Positions 1-11,305 of a stretch of DNA of 64,000 bases are shown here, piece by piece; position 1 is the first letter of the stretch; the number at the start of each line of letters is the position of its first letter. Made by a program: the position numbers and the translations under genes. The stretch lies in contig NC_054083.1 in the NCBI RefSeq assembly GCF_017562075.2, positions 22,813,428-22,877,427 of the forward strand, read 5' to 3'. The notes beneath the pieces were generated by a model. The model saw only the letters and a list, made by a program, of their open reading frames with translations, had not been told where the DNA came from and searched no databases. Source of the stretch: Anopheles merus. Taxonomy: Eukaryota > Arthropoda > Insecta > Diptera > Culicidae.

Positions 1-359
1 AAATGTGGCCAGTCTTGTGGTTTCCCATCAAATTCTGGAAGGTTTACTAATGTGGTTTTCTTGATATGGCGGCTGGCTTCCAAACTATTGTTCTGTAATA
101 CCATGGCGAGTTCTAGTATGGCTTGATCTGGTGTGCTTTTCTTTTCTTCTTGTTGGTATTGGATTTTGATATCTTGGCATTTCATGCACAACCATTCTTC
201 TTCTGCGGTTGGTACCGCCGATAATTTGGCGCAGGCCAGGTGAAAATATCGATCGCATTCTTCACACTTAACAAACGGACTATCACCGTTTGGTTCGGTA
301 CATAGGCGACATGCGCCGTTTTTGTTCTCAACAAAGTAATTGCTCTTCTTGTTAGCCAT
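1..359 (-). CDS. BEL-type gag protein, N-terminal part (runs off left edge)
   Basis: An uninterrupted frame begins at ATG 359-357 (MANKKSNYFVENKNG...) and continues off the window, giving about 119 residues. Residues 17-61 form a Cys4-His-Cys3 array (CRLC, CEEC, H, C, then WLC and C), a PHD-type finger seen at the start of many insect BEL/Pao gag proteins. About residues 75-105 are charged and helical-looking, and the frame ends with LPEFDGKPQDW, the beginning of the conserved gag core (the region Pfam calls DUF1759). In the family, gag forms the virus-like particle that packages element RNA. The start is chosen because the LTR and primer-binding site lie directly upstream. No lesion is seen. 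The product is retrotransposon-encoded, not a host gene. Confidence 0.85.
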   Translation of the reverse strand, partial: MANKKSNYFVENKNGACRLCTEPNGDSPFVKCEECDRYFHLACAKLSAVPTAEEEWLCMKCQDIKIQYQQEEKKSTPDQAILELAMVLQNNSLEASRHIKKTTLVNLPEFDGKPQDWPH

Positions 360-386
360 TTTTACGACAATTCTACGACTGACAGT

Positions 387-652
387 CGTATGACAAAACA
401 ACATAAATTGATGCGGCTGGACACTCGGGACCACGGCGCACTTTAACGACGCGGATGGCTGGACACTCTGGCCAGAAGCACGGACTTAGCTCTTTTTTCC
501 AATCCGGTCCAATGACAGAAGGACGTATGACAAATAACATAAATTGATGCGGCTGGACACTCGGGACCACGGCGCACTTCAATGACGCGGATGGCTGGAC
601 ACTCTGGCCAGAAGCACGGACTTAGCTTTTTATTCCAATCCGGTCCAATGAT
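387..652. repeat. 137-bp tandem repeat in the BEL leader
   Basis: Two nearly identical units start at 387 and 524 (period 137) and share blocks such as GCGGCTGGACACTCGGGACC and GGCCAGAAGCACGGAC. A third partial, diverged copy of the first block is at 727-762. The units fall between the primer-binding site and the gag start, i.e. in the transcribed leader. Short frames through them are repeat artefacts. Confidence 0.8.
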
Positions 653-840
653 GATGATGTGACGACGTCACGGATGGGCTGGACACTTCGGTTCCAGAAG
701 CACACTCTGGGCTCGACCCTTCCGGTGCGGCTGGACACTCGGGACCACGGCGCACTTGGTAACACGGAGCACGGTAGCTACACGGCTCGTCCACTCCGGT
801 CTAGCAACGACGCGACGACACTATCTTACGGTGAGGCTCT

Positions 841-857
841 CCTCTCTGGAGCCACCA
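841..857 (-). other. tRNA primer-binding site
   Basis: Immediately inside the LTR end, after one T, the minus strand reads TGGTGGCTCC. This can pair with a tRNA 3' end (GGAGCCACCA), the normal minus-strand primer for LTR elements. The particular tRNA was not identified. Confidence 0.6.
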
Positions 858-858
858 A

Positions 859-1409
859 TGTTGCGGCCGAGGGGCTCCGCCGGGCGAAGGTTCCGGCTCC
901 TACGGCTACAACGGGGAATTCTCCAAGCCTTTCAGCTAGTGCTCCTCGCTGCCTCGGGAGTCTATGCAACAGAAAGGGGGATCGTTCCTTGAGATTCGGA
1001 TTATTTCGGATGTTATGAAATGAAGCTCTTAACACTTTGGCTTATCGTTCGAATCTGATTTGGCTCCAGCTTGAGCCGCCTTTATATACCAAAATTTTCA
1101 CAATTTTTCTGCACGATACTAACCCAAAATTCTACGCCTTTCCTCCCACTCCCATTCCCGTTTGTCCCCAACTCCCATCGCGCTCCCGGTTTCCATTGTC
1201 ACTCCCGGCGACATCTGTTCGCACCGGCGATTCCAGAAATTCCGCATCGATCAATCCATCGAGCAATCCTTTGTGTAGACGGTACCGGTGCTGCGCGTGC
1301 TGGTAGCGACGTTCATCGTGGGGGGTACGGCAGGCGTTTCGTGGAAATTCACCGATCTTGTGTCTTTTCATTTTTTATTTTTTATTCTGCATGCACTTCG
1401 CACGCAACA
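859..1409 (-). repeat. 5' LTR of the BEL element
   Basis: Minus-strand borders are TGTTGCGTGCG at 1409 and GGCCGCAACA at 859, a perfect 7-base inverted terminal repeat with the standard TG...CA ends; length 551 bp. A TATA box sits inside. The base after the inner border begins a TGG-starting primer-binding site. The partner LTR is outside the window, so borders rest on the inverted repeat and the primer site, not on an LTR-LTR comparison. Confidence 0.75.
1081..1088 (-). promoter_or_regulatory. TATA box of the LTR promoter
   Basis: The minus strand reads GGTATATAAAGGCGGC here, a near-ideal TATA element about 320 bases inside the LTR. It would start transcription about 30 bases further toward lower coordinates, giving an RNA that runs through the leader into gag. 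Confidence 0.6.
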
Positions 1410-4400
1410 CTTACTGCAGGTTGGATGGCTTTAGCTGAATTACGAGGTAGACAGCTTAATTGTGTTTCTCCAGCGTACCGAGAAATTCATTAGCGAAAGC
1501 AAAACGTGTTATTGAAAAGCTTCCTTTTAAAAGGTCTAATGAGTTCTATCGAAACATTGTTATACGGAAATGCTAGAAAACAACGTTTAAAGTTAGAATG
1601 AACAAATCAGTGAAATGTGAAATGTTAAAAAGCTCTTTTTCTATGCAATTCATTTGCGCTCATGGGAATTATAGAAACGTGCAAAAGGTTTTAAAATCCA
1701 AAGCAAAACTGCTCCAATTGCACCTTCTCTAAGTGGGTTTGAAACTTACTTTTTCAACAGTCCCTGTTGTGAGTTTAAGTTTAAAATCATTACCAAGTAC
1801 CAAAACCACTCAGTGCTTGACCCGAATTTCTCTAACTCATCGCCTTCCATCGAAAGGGGGAAACGTACGCCGAAATCCCTTTGGGAACTACTCAAGGGAA
1901 AAGAACGGATGTTCAATATTCTCCAACTCACCGGTTCGTCTATGGATGGAATAGTACAAAAACACTGTTCATGTCCTTGACTCTGTTGCTGTTAAACTCC
2001 GATACAAAACAAAGACTTTGACAAAAGTGTGCACCGCGCCTGTAAGACTGTTTCGGAACTGATATGATTGATAAAGATGGAATATCTTTTCGGCTTAGAA
2101 AACAACAACAGCCCGATGACTTCGCAAGAAATCCCACCGTGCATTAATCCCCACAAACCGTTGAAAAGGCAAAACATACAGGTGAATATGTGTGTATGTG
2201 TGTGTGAGTGTGTCTTCTGCGCTCTGTTCGGTTTGTAAAACATGCTTTCTTTCCGCCCGTGTCACGCACGGTGGCGCGTAGAGCGGAAGAGTGTAACAGG
2301 GAAAAGCACAAGGGATAAACAACCACTCACTGTCAACTGAAGAGCTCCGGTCGGTTGGTCGGTTGGCTTGCCGTTGTCCCAGGCTGTCCCAGGCTGTTCC
2401 TCTACCAGCCGCTGACACGTTCTAGTTGGTCGAGAGGGGGTTTATATCTTATCCCACTCGATCTTTCGAGCTGCTTTCAAGATTTAAACGAAGAGCCTCG
2501 TTAAATAGCTGGTAAAAAGTGAAAAGCTCTTCACTGTGCAGAAAGGAGAGAAAGAGTGTGTGGGAAGTGTTCAACAAACACACCCGCCGGTGCCGCAAAG
2601 GCGGGGGTACACAAGATTAGAGTCTGGCGGGACGTTCAAGTGCGGCTCGGAAGTGAGAATTTGCGTGAAGATGTATTTGTTTGCTACAATGGTGCAAGGG
2701 ATAGGGACGCAGATGGTGAAGGAAGCTGCCAGAGCGTATAAGGCGAAAGGATTTACAGTTTTTTTCCAACAAGATTTATGGTACGTTCAGACGCCTTTCC
2801 ACCCCCCATTTTATCAAAGCATTTTCGTTTTGTTTTTCGTTTCATGATAGCAACGTTTCACCAAAATGGATTGAAAAGGGTTAAACTTTCCGATTGCCAA
2901 TCTACCAGCGAGACACAGTACGTTATGGCTTTGTTAGGGCGTGTGTTTTTAGGAGATATTTGTTCTTTTTTGTGCTCGGAGCGGACTGTTTGACAGACCA
3001 ATGGCCAATTTATAACGCCTTTGGGAGATATCAGTGGATTTTACTAGCGCATCCCGACAAATAGCAATGACCCTTTTTTATGATGTTTGTCAACGCGGTT
3101 TAATTACGGGACTCTGTGCGGTAGTTTATCAACGGATCCGCTCGGCTAGTTTTAAATGATGAATCTTGTTTTAATGTCATGATTTCCCGAGGGGACAATT
3201 TTTATTGCCGTTGTGTATCAAACAAAACCATTCCTAACTATGCCACTAAAAGCTCTTTGTTGTTTCTTTGCAGGTTTCATTAACCGTATAAATAAGGTAA
3301 GTTTTTATGTTGTTTTTTTTTACAAATCCTTATAATGTGTTTACTTCATGCTTTGGGAACGCAATTTAGATATTATATCACCAACGTGAAGCATAGCAAA
3401 GCTAAAAAGTAATACATTTTTTTGCTTGGTAAGTCCGTCTAACTGATAGGGTCAGTGCTGTTCCATATTTTCTTCACTCCAAACTGCTGTCTCTCTCTCT
3501 CTCTTTTTGATGTAGTTTCATCCCTAACGCCAATTCTATTGGGTGCTTTTAAAAATTAATAATAGGAACCATTTTATCAACAGCCGGGCGTGTGCAGTCA
3601 CGATATTTATCACTGCCACACCGTCTGGCAAACGTCTTTCTAATATTACGATTTGTATGTCAGTGTGTGTGTGCTCTTTTTTGTGGCATTCTTCGCTCTT
3701 TTTTTCTCGTTTGTAACCGCGTCCATCGGACACACCCCGGCACACGAAACGACCTTAACAAAGAAAAAGCATGCACCCGGGGCCCCAAGTCTGGGTGTTA
3801 TAGGTCGCCATTCTTTTCACCAGTTTTGCACACATAAACGCACACACAGAAGCATCAGCTACCAGCCACCCGTTATTAGAAGCGCCCAGGTTTCAGAACC
3901 AAGCGCCGGATCGTATTGTGGCGGGCTTAAGGGTGGGTCAAGCATCGTCTTCGTCGTCGCAGAAAGAATGTGAAAAACCAAAAAGTTTTCCCACAACAGT
4001 GGGCTGTGGAGAGGGGATGGAAGGAGCGGGGAGGTCGATGCATGTCGACAGCGCCCGCTCAACATCCGTCTGGGGAGGGATGGATGGGTGTGAACAAAAG
4101 CATAAATTTGATAGCCAACAGTCATAAAACATCATTACGGCTGCGGCAGCGTGGCGGCGACCCGCTGGGACACTGGGTTCGTGCGTGAACATCATACAAA
4201 TTTAAAAAGTTTCGAACGAAGCACAAAAGCACCGCACACACAGTGGGGCGGAGAAATGAGCGAGAAAATAGTTGAACCATAGCATAACAATAAGAGAGAA
4301 TTTGAAGAAAAAAAAACTGTGCAGGGGAAATGGTGATGGGAAATATTGGAAATTATGTTGAACAAAGCATGGTTTATTAGCATGGCAAAGGATGGCACAA

Positions 4401-7400
4401 TATTGCTGCTTCTGTTTGTGCAGCAGTTGTGTGGCTTATCGATTGTTGTTTAATCGACGACACAGAGTCTAACACTAATGTTCAGTTATGTAACTCAAGC
4501 TTGATAATACACTCAAGTGTGTCAAGTTTGTTATCACTTTCATTGCACTTTTAATTGATCTTGCGTAAAACAATCAAAATCCAGTTATTTTCGATTCAGT
4601 GACCAGTTTCTTATCACTGAACAAAGGCGGCTTCCGTGAAGATAATTCTCGCAATCCTATGCGGAGCGTATTCTATTGCTCAAATAACGCAAACGATCGA
4701 GATAAGCTTTACGCTCGGTTGCAGTACTGATATCAAAGGTAATTCAGAATACGAAGCTTATCTTTAGAGCATACACATTACCGCGCGAACTGATTTATGT
4801 AATCTGCTATTGGGTCAATTAAGATACTAACATTAGGCACCGCAGTAATGCCGGCTGAAGTCTTTAGGCTACAAATCTTTCAGTTTCAATCATAACTGGA
4901 TCGTCTCATTTGCATTATAGCAATGAATATAAATTATTATTATGAGATAAAACATAACTTTATCCTCGTAAAGTTTTCGTCTTACATCCTTAATCAATTA
5001 CCAACGCTGCTGGAAGCTGTTGTCTGTAGTGGGTAACATTTCTCGTATAATTGACCTCGTAAAAAACATGAACTAACTAATGTACTAATTCATTATCTTC
5101 AGCTGTCTCGCCAGCCGCAAAACATAATACTCACCGGTAACATATTGTAACGCTCGATCGCACATCGTTTCGCCCCTACCGTAACGACCTTGCACCGTCA
5201 CCGCAGTGGAAGTCCTACCGCCTGTTGTTGCAGCAAGATGACTTGCCGAACCGGACACGGGTACAATTAATTCGGCCTCATTTAGCACACTTTGTGACAG
5301 CTCATCTCAGCTTACCCCGGCAGGGCTACACTTTCCACCACCTTGGTTAAGGGAAAGCTGCGTGCACAGCGCAGCGGATTTTCCTGTCATCGACACGCTC
5401 GCACGGGGCGGGCAGAGGTGAAGTAGTAGGCCAAGAAACAGCAATTACAATTTCACTGACCATTACCCTAGAAAGTTGGCTACCGGGAGAGCAACACTGT
5501 TGCCGATACCAGGCCGTCGGTGCGCTTTACCACCGCTTGCACAGTCGATGGCGGCCGCCGAGTGGGCTAATAAATTACGATAACGATACCGGAAAGATGT
5601 ATGCCTTACTGGCGATGGCTTAATCGGGAAGTTAGGGGCCGGAAAGGAGTTGCTGGTCGTAAAATAATTCCTATAAAATGGCTCCATGCTGTGTGTGAGT
5701 GTGCCGTGCACAAAGCAGAAGGTCCCGAAGCCAAGCTTGAGTGAAATTGAAGCAGTGTGTAAGATTAGCTTCGAGGAAAAACAACGAGATCGAACCGGCG
5801 ACCCTAACCTTAACACACAAAAAAATACACGAGCATTTCGTGGCTGCACTCGGGATGTTGCCAGGACGACATATTGACCCAAATGGAGGTCGCACTGCCA
5901 TTTAGAAAGATAAATTGCCCCATCGATTGTCAGTCGACAGCGAGTGCCGCACGCACCTTTCCAAGGATCGCTCCAAACTCCTTTCCCGTTTCTTCTCACG
6001 CTTCTTACACTTTTTGGAAGCGGTTCCCTTGCTTTGCCTACGATTCAATCGAATCCTCCGCGCCAATCGTCCGCATCGAAAGACCAACGTGTGAGTGAAA
6101 CATACCGATACCCTCTGCCATAACCTTTCCCAGCTCATCAGCATTGCTAGCATTGCTTCCGGAGGTCGGATAAAGTAAGCTTCCCATTTTCCGTCCCGGA
6201 AGAAATCCGAAAGACATTAAACAAAGCAATCAAGAGAAAGAGAATGCTAGAAAGAGAAGAGCGCAAGGGAATGGTGAATCGTATCCTATTTCTGGCGCCG
6301 TGTGCTGCACCCGGTGTGACATTCCCGGAAGGACACGAGACATCCGACGACATTACTTTGGGACGGTGGGGCATCCATCTCGTGCGGCCGTCCTCAAGTC
6401 GCCGGAGACGATTCGGACGTGATTTCCGTGGCGAAATGTGTGTGAGGCTAAGCATCCGTTCGTCGATGATCGACTATCTTCGAACTCGTGCATGTGTGTG
6501 TGAGTGAGAGAGAGCATGGGGGTGATTTGCGGTTAGGGAAATGGTGTCTTCCATATTTGCCATCCTTTCTTTTTCTTTTTCCGCATTTTTTCCCCATTGG
6601 TAGGAGACACTCGTTTCCCGTTCATTTTGATTTGATGGTCTCGTAGCTTCGTATCAAAAGTGAACGCAAGGAAGTGAGATGTACACCCTACGCTCCTACC
6701 CTTCTGAGTCCGTCTTTTTGATCTGATGTCTGCGTGACTTCCCTCGCTGTCCTCCGTTCCTCCACTCATCCCATCTTCCCGTTCATCCACTTTCCCACTC
6801 GAACGGTATCGAACAGCACGTCAATATTCGCTATATTGCCCATTAACATAATCGAATGTGGTTTTCGAGATTATGTTTCACCGTGTACGTGTCGCGCCGC
6901 GTTCGCCCACTTGTCCCACGACATGAGAGTGGAGCGTTCGCACCGTGGCCATACGATGATAAAGAAGGTATAATTATTGCTCGATGCCATTTGCTACACG
7001 GTGCCGTCCCGCAGCATCACGGACGCACAATTGCCTCGTAAACAGGCTATTGGGCCGAAGAAGTTTGTTTAAATTATTCGTTCGTTTGGGATCGTTGTAC
7101 GGTCGAGCACCGGTACACGATCATTAGCCGCCAGGCATTAACGCCTGTGCGGATAGCGCCTGTGCGTAATAGCGTGGAAAATGGTGCAGAAAAACGAGCA
7201 GTTGTCAACTTCAAACTGTGAGACATTTTTATGAGGTTTGTTTTATTACGCTTTTTTTACTCTATGCGTTTGCTGAAAATTGTTGTTTGATAATGTTTAC
7301 TTTGGATGGAACATAATAGACAGCTTTCATAATTGGTTGCTGTTTGCTAGCATAAGTGGTAGGTTTTTGTTTGCTTGAAGCAGACCGGCGAATCCTAATG

Positions 7401-7993
7401 ACATTTACTTGAATTCGATTAAATCTCCAGATTGGCAAACATATTTTTATTTCCAGTAAAAATGATACAGACATATAGAACTTTAAATTGGAAAACTGGA
7501 TATCGAAATGGTTTACCTTCATCATGAGTTAGACCAATTCGGACTTAATGCTTGACAGCTCTAAACCTAACAAATAGTAAGGTGTGAAATAGTGTTATAA
7601 GTAGTGTGAGTTTTAAGCCATAAAGATATGTCGTCTTCAAACAGCCGACGACTATAGCTAATTTATAAAAAAACATAAATTCTTCCACAAACTAGCCGAA
7701 AATCCAATATTCACACATTGTAAAAATCTTCAGACCTTGATGGATCGATGCTCTCAAGCACTAATTATTTTGATGATGTGAAGAATAGTGTTATCATAAA
7801 ACGATTTTCTTTACTCTACTCTCAATGAACTAATCTCGCAAAAATGTATATCGTAAGCCTGTATGCAAATTGAATATGTTCCTAGAATCCGCTGAGTGCC
7901 TGAGTTGGTACACTGATTAAACTGTTAAAAATAGTATCAATCAATCAATTTTGCTTAAATTAATATTAAAAAGACGTTGAATGGCGTACACGT
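1410..7993. other. Non-coding interval, no supported gene
   Basis: Nothing supportable as a gene. It holds a short (CT)n run at 3489-3505, (GT)n runs near 2188-2210 and 6490, and a block at 2440-2780 with a TTTATAT box and several short overlapping frames that could be an untranslated first exon. That is not provable from sequence alone. Confidence 0.5.
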
Positions 7994-8186
7994 GTTACGT
8001 TTATTTGGTGTAAACGTTTTACGCGCACATGCCGACCTATACAAGCTTTAGAGACTTTGCTCAATACCACACGTAGCCGGATAGTCAGTCCTTACTACGG
8101 AGGGGACGGTCCATTCCGGGCTTGAACCCGTTACGGGCGTGTTATTGAGTCGTCCGAGTTGACGTATGTACTATGGGACCGCCCCA
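7994..8186 (-). mobile_element. tRNA-derived SINE (SINE200-like), minus strand
   Basis: On the minus strand it begins GGGGCGGTCCCATAGTACA, contains CGTCAACTCG and the B-box-like GGGTTCAAGCC, then GACTGACTATCC. This matches the head of the Anopheles SINE200 family. The 3' half (GGCTACGTG...GTATTGAGCAAAGTC) differs from the copy at 29993, so it is a subfamily with another tail. The 7-bp direct repeat TACACGT at 7987-7993 and 8187-8193 is the target-site duplication. Confidence 0.85.
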
Positions 8187-10855
8187 TACACGTAATCTTC
8201 CTTAATGGAATATTAATGCAGCAAAAATCTTAATCCACTTTTCTAAAGCATTTGCTTTTTCGCCGCCTTCACTCTAGCACCTCCATACTATCACGCTCTT
8301 AATTTAGCAAACCATTTCAAGCATCAGAATTAAATTATTGCAAATATTAACTGCCACTCCCGTTGGGCAGTGATTTCACCCTATCAGTTGCACGCCCCCC
8401 ACCCCCGTCTGCCAGAAATGCTAATGCTGCTTTGTTTTCACTAATTAGCACAAGCGAAATGTCGTTAATTACTGAGAAGCAAGCGTACACCGGTGCCTCC
8501 CGAAAAACAAAAAACCTCGAAACCGTTAATGATTCTGGAACGGTACCAAGATTTAGGACACTTTTTGCCGGGTACCGGTCGGGTAAGCTGTTCGGGGTGC
8601 TTCCCCAGCGGGATCACGCAAAGGTGCTGCTGAATATTAATTATTTCTCTCACCTTCCCTCGCACACCATTTCCACACCCGAGGGTGGTGGTGGCGCTCT
8701 GTTTTGCCATCAATCAGCGGGTTGCGGGTTAGGTTGGTAATCCATTTCCGTCGTTGAAAAAGAGTAGCAAAAGCTCACCTATGTCCTTCCCTTTTTAATG
8801 CTTGTTTTTGCTTTTCACTCCAAACAACGACCTATCGAGACACCCCGCGGTCGAGGTCGTTAAGCTGGTATATCGGAGTTCTCGGAGGGAAATACAACCC
8901 AAAGCCCATCATTATCAAACACGAACCGTGCCGCCGGTTGCTCGTGCGATTTGAAAAGTAAATGTAGTTAGAGCGGATTAATGGCTTCGGAGCGGATCGG
9001 AACGTCACGTGAAATGGGGCTTTTCTTATCATGCTGTTTTGTTACTTTCTTCCACTTTCGCTAGCCTTCACTCTCTAGCTATCTTTTGTCCACTCTCGAC
9101 TGTTTTCGCCGCTTGTTGTTGTGCACAATTTCGACAGTTTACGAATCCGCAATGCGTACAGGTGCGAGCCCGGGGAAAGGGAATTAATTCACTCTTGCGT
9201 TTCAAGCCATTCACGGTCGCTCAGAATGCTATGAAAAATGGAAATAAATTAGCTCAGATAAGATTGATTAAAGGTTTACTTCCCTTTACGTGACTCGAGC
9301 GCGCTACCGTTGTTTCCTTATTTTCCGCTGTTGTGAACCGCTCGGCCCAGGCAGTCAGTGCTGTGTGCCCGTCCCAGAGAGCACATAAAGAAAAACGCCT
9401 GAAAAACGGCTGAATCATAATGATTTTAACCATCAGCATCACGCAGTCTGAACAACAGCGCACGCACATGGTGCGAATCCTTTCGACACACGACCAGGCC
9501 GAACACGGAAGGCATGTTAGCGTCTTCACTTTTCAACAAAGCACAAAGCGGTGCGCCTTGCCGTGCGCGGGACCGACGGTCCCCCGACGGTCTTAAAAGG
9601 CGAAATCCTTTCAGCGAAACTAAAATCAACATTATCGCTGCTCGTGCCGTGTGTGTCCTTGATTCCACCGTATCCCTTCCCATTGCTATGGGACGGACGC
9701 ATGTTCGGCAAGCAGCGTTTGAGGGTGGGTGTTCTGAACCTTCAAAATTTGAACCGGGCCGCTGCCACTGGGGCTCGGGTGCCGCTGGGATATGAACTTT
9801 GCTAGGATCTGATTTGATGCTTTCAGTGAGCTTTCCGTTTTTTTTTGTTGCTTTTTTAAAGCCTTACACGTAGCTTCGCTGTGATGTCAGTTTCTTGTCA
9901 GGTGGGTGAGGAAAAGAAAATTGTTTTTTCTCTAACCTATACGAGGGACAACAGCTATGCTGCGTTCGTTGATTTGTTTTCCATGTTTCGCTGTCGCTAC
10001 AGATGAGCAGGAACAAAAATTGAGCTGAAAACAGGTTTTTGTTTTGGAAATTGGGACAGCACAGATGATTTGTGGCTGGAAATTTGTGCAAGCAATCTGA
10101 ACCGTTCATTCAATTTAATGAGATCGAATAACTCTGCCGACATAAAACGATTTACTTCGTGCTCGATCGCTGCCAATATTTATAATCACGTCGTAAAATG
10201 TAACAACCAATTCCGGAAGCCCGATGGCTACGTGAACTTCCGCAGTTACCATATCGTGGAAGTAACATAACGAATACATTTACCAAAACATACATACACT
10301 GCCGTGGAATTATCATTTACATCGTTGTTCATTAATAATAGTGTATGGATTTTATGAAATTTATGCAATCCCATTCCGGGGACTTTTGAAATATAGTTTA
10401 CGTGTTGATTATAAAGTTTCCCCGAGAATTTATGTTGTTTCCTGATTTTGAAAACCAGAGTTTTTGATCGCATAAAATTCGAGATTCTTGCTGTTGTGAA
10501 CGCAATTAAAATTTGTGATTTTTTTACTTTTGTTTCTAGTGGAAATGGAAAGATTCGCCAACAAAGATATGGACATTGAGAACGAACTTTGTGAAAAATG
10601 TTCCGACGGGGCCACTATAGTTGTACGATATAAATATATGTGATACATCGTGAAACTGTTCCTAGAATATGTAGAATCAAGAATTGATTGTTAGTCAAAT
10701 AAAAAAAAAGATAGATGTCCAAAGATCTTTTGTACAATTTTTGGATGAATGTCAAAAGATCACAACACATTATTGCTGTATCAAAGCGCTATCCTATTCA
10801 GCGATGTTATAGTACAACTTATTTTTGCAGTTTATGCTAACCTTACAAAATCCTC

Positions 10856-11305
10856 TTGACATTGCAATGGCAGACATGTCGTTGTTTCTCGATTCACTAC
10901 AGAACTGGCCCTTCATTTCGGAAAGGCCATCTGTTGCAGCTGACTGTCAAAAGCAGCCCATCCGCAGTTCGGTCGACCATCCACTGCAAAGGCAAGCAGA
11001 GTTACAAACCGGTTGTCGAAATGTCCACACAAGCACAGACCATGTCCACACGGGTACCAAGCCACCGGCGTGATGGTACGGTTGATTCGGTCATCTCGTA
11101 TGGGGACAATAAGGGCTGCCGCGAGTATGTTTCGCGAAAATGCACGAGTTGCACTTACTGTGCAACGAGTCACCAACGATGTGAGAAACGGTGGCCAGTG
11201 CATCTGGGACACTGCAACGAACATGGGTTTGATTATTTCTTTCCCAATGCCGGTGCTGCAGCACACGAGTGGCTCTTGCAGAAACGCATAATTGAACATA
11301 AATAA
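10856..11305 (+). CDS. Unassigned Cys-rich open frame (doubtful)
   Basis: This 149-residue plus-strand frame ends with TAA at 11303-11305. Its C-terminal half is rich in cysteine (C..YVSRKCTSCTYC..C........C). It has no clear ATG near the beginning; an acceptor-like ATTTTTGCAG ends at 10830. A competing minus-strand frame (10913-11407 from its ATG) and a third plus frame from ATG 10833 are also open over the same bases, so coding strand and frame are undecided. I do not recognise the product. No clear start, unproven exon status, and competing frames keep this at low confidence. Confidence 0.2.
   Translation: MTLQWQTCRCFSIHYRTGPSFRKGHLLQLTVKSSPSAVRSTIHCKGKQSYKPVVEMSTQAQTMSTRVPSHRRDGTVDSVISYGDNKGCREYVSRKCTSCTYCATSHQRCEKRWPVHLGHCNEHGFDYFFPNAGAAAHEWLLQKRIIEHK

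Larger units (their letters stand above)
1..1409 (-). mobile_element. BEL/Pao-type LTR retrotransposon, 5' end (partial)
   Basis: Read on the minus strand, the order is LTR (1409-859), primer-binding site (about 857-841), leader with tandem repeats, and gag start codon at 359. The remainder (rest of gag, protease, reverse transcriptase, integrase, 3' LTR) must lie left of the window. Assignment to BEL/Pao rests on the gag product, which has an N-terminal PHD-like zinc finger followed by an LPEFDGKPQDW motif typical of BEL gag. The LTR has matching 7-base terminal inverted repeats (TGTTGCG...CGCAACA). The likely target duplication on this side is the bases at 1410-1414. The visible part shows no breaks, so the element could be young. 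Type is fairly sure; subfamily is not. Confidence 0.85.

Noticed and set aside
659..1035. Plus- and minus-strand frames in the LTR and leader
   Set aside because: Lie inside the BEL LTR/leader and are not continuous with gag.
2536..2847. Frame with TATA-like box upstream, possible first exon
   Set aside because: Product unrecognised; no initiator or downstream exon could be tied to it.
3274..3296. 23-nt stretch between a strong acceptor (TTTCTTTGCAG) and donor (AAG|gtaagt)
   Set aside because: Looks like an ideal microexon, but contains stops in all useful frames and has no identified neighbouring exon; could only be untranslated.
5463..5999. 178-codon minus-strand frame
   Set aside because: No family resemblance, other frames also open, no promoter or splice context.
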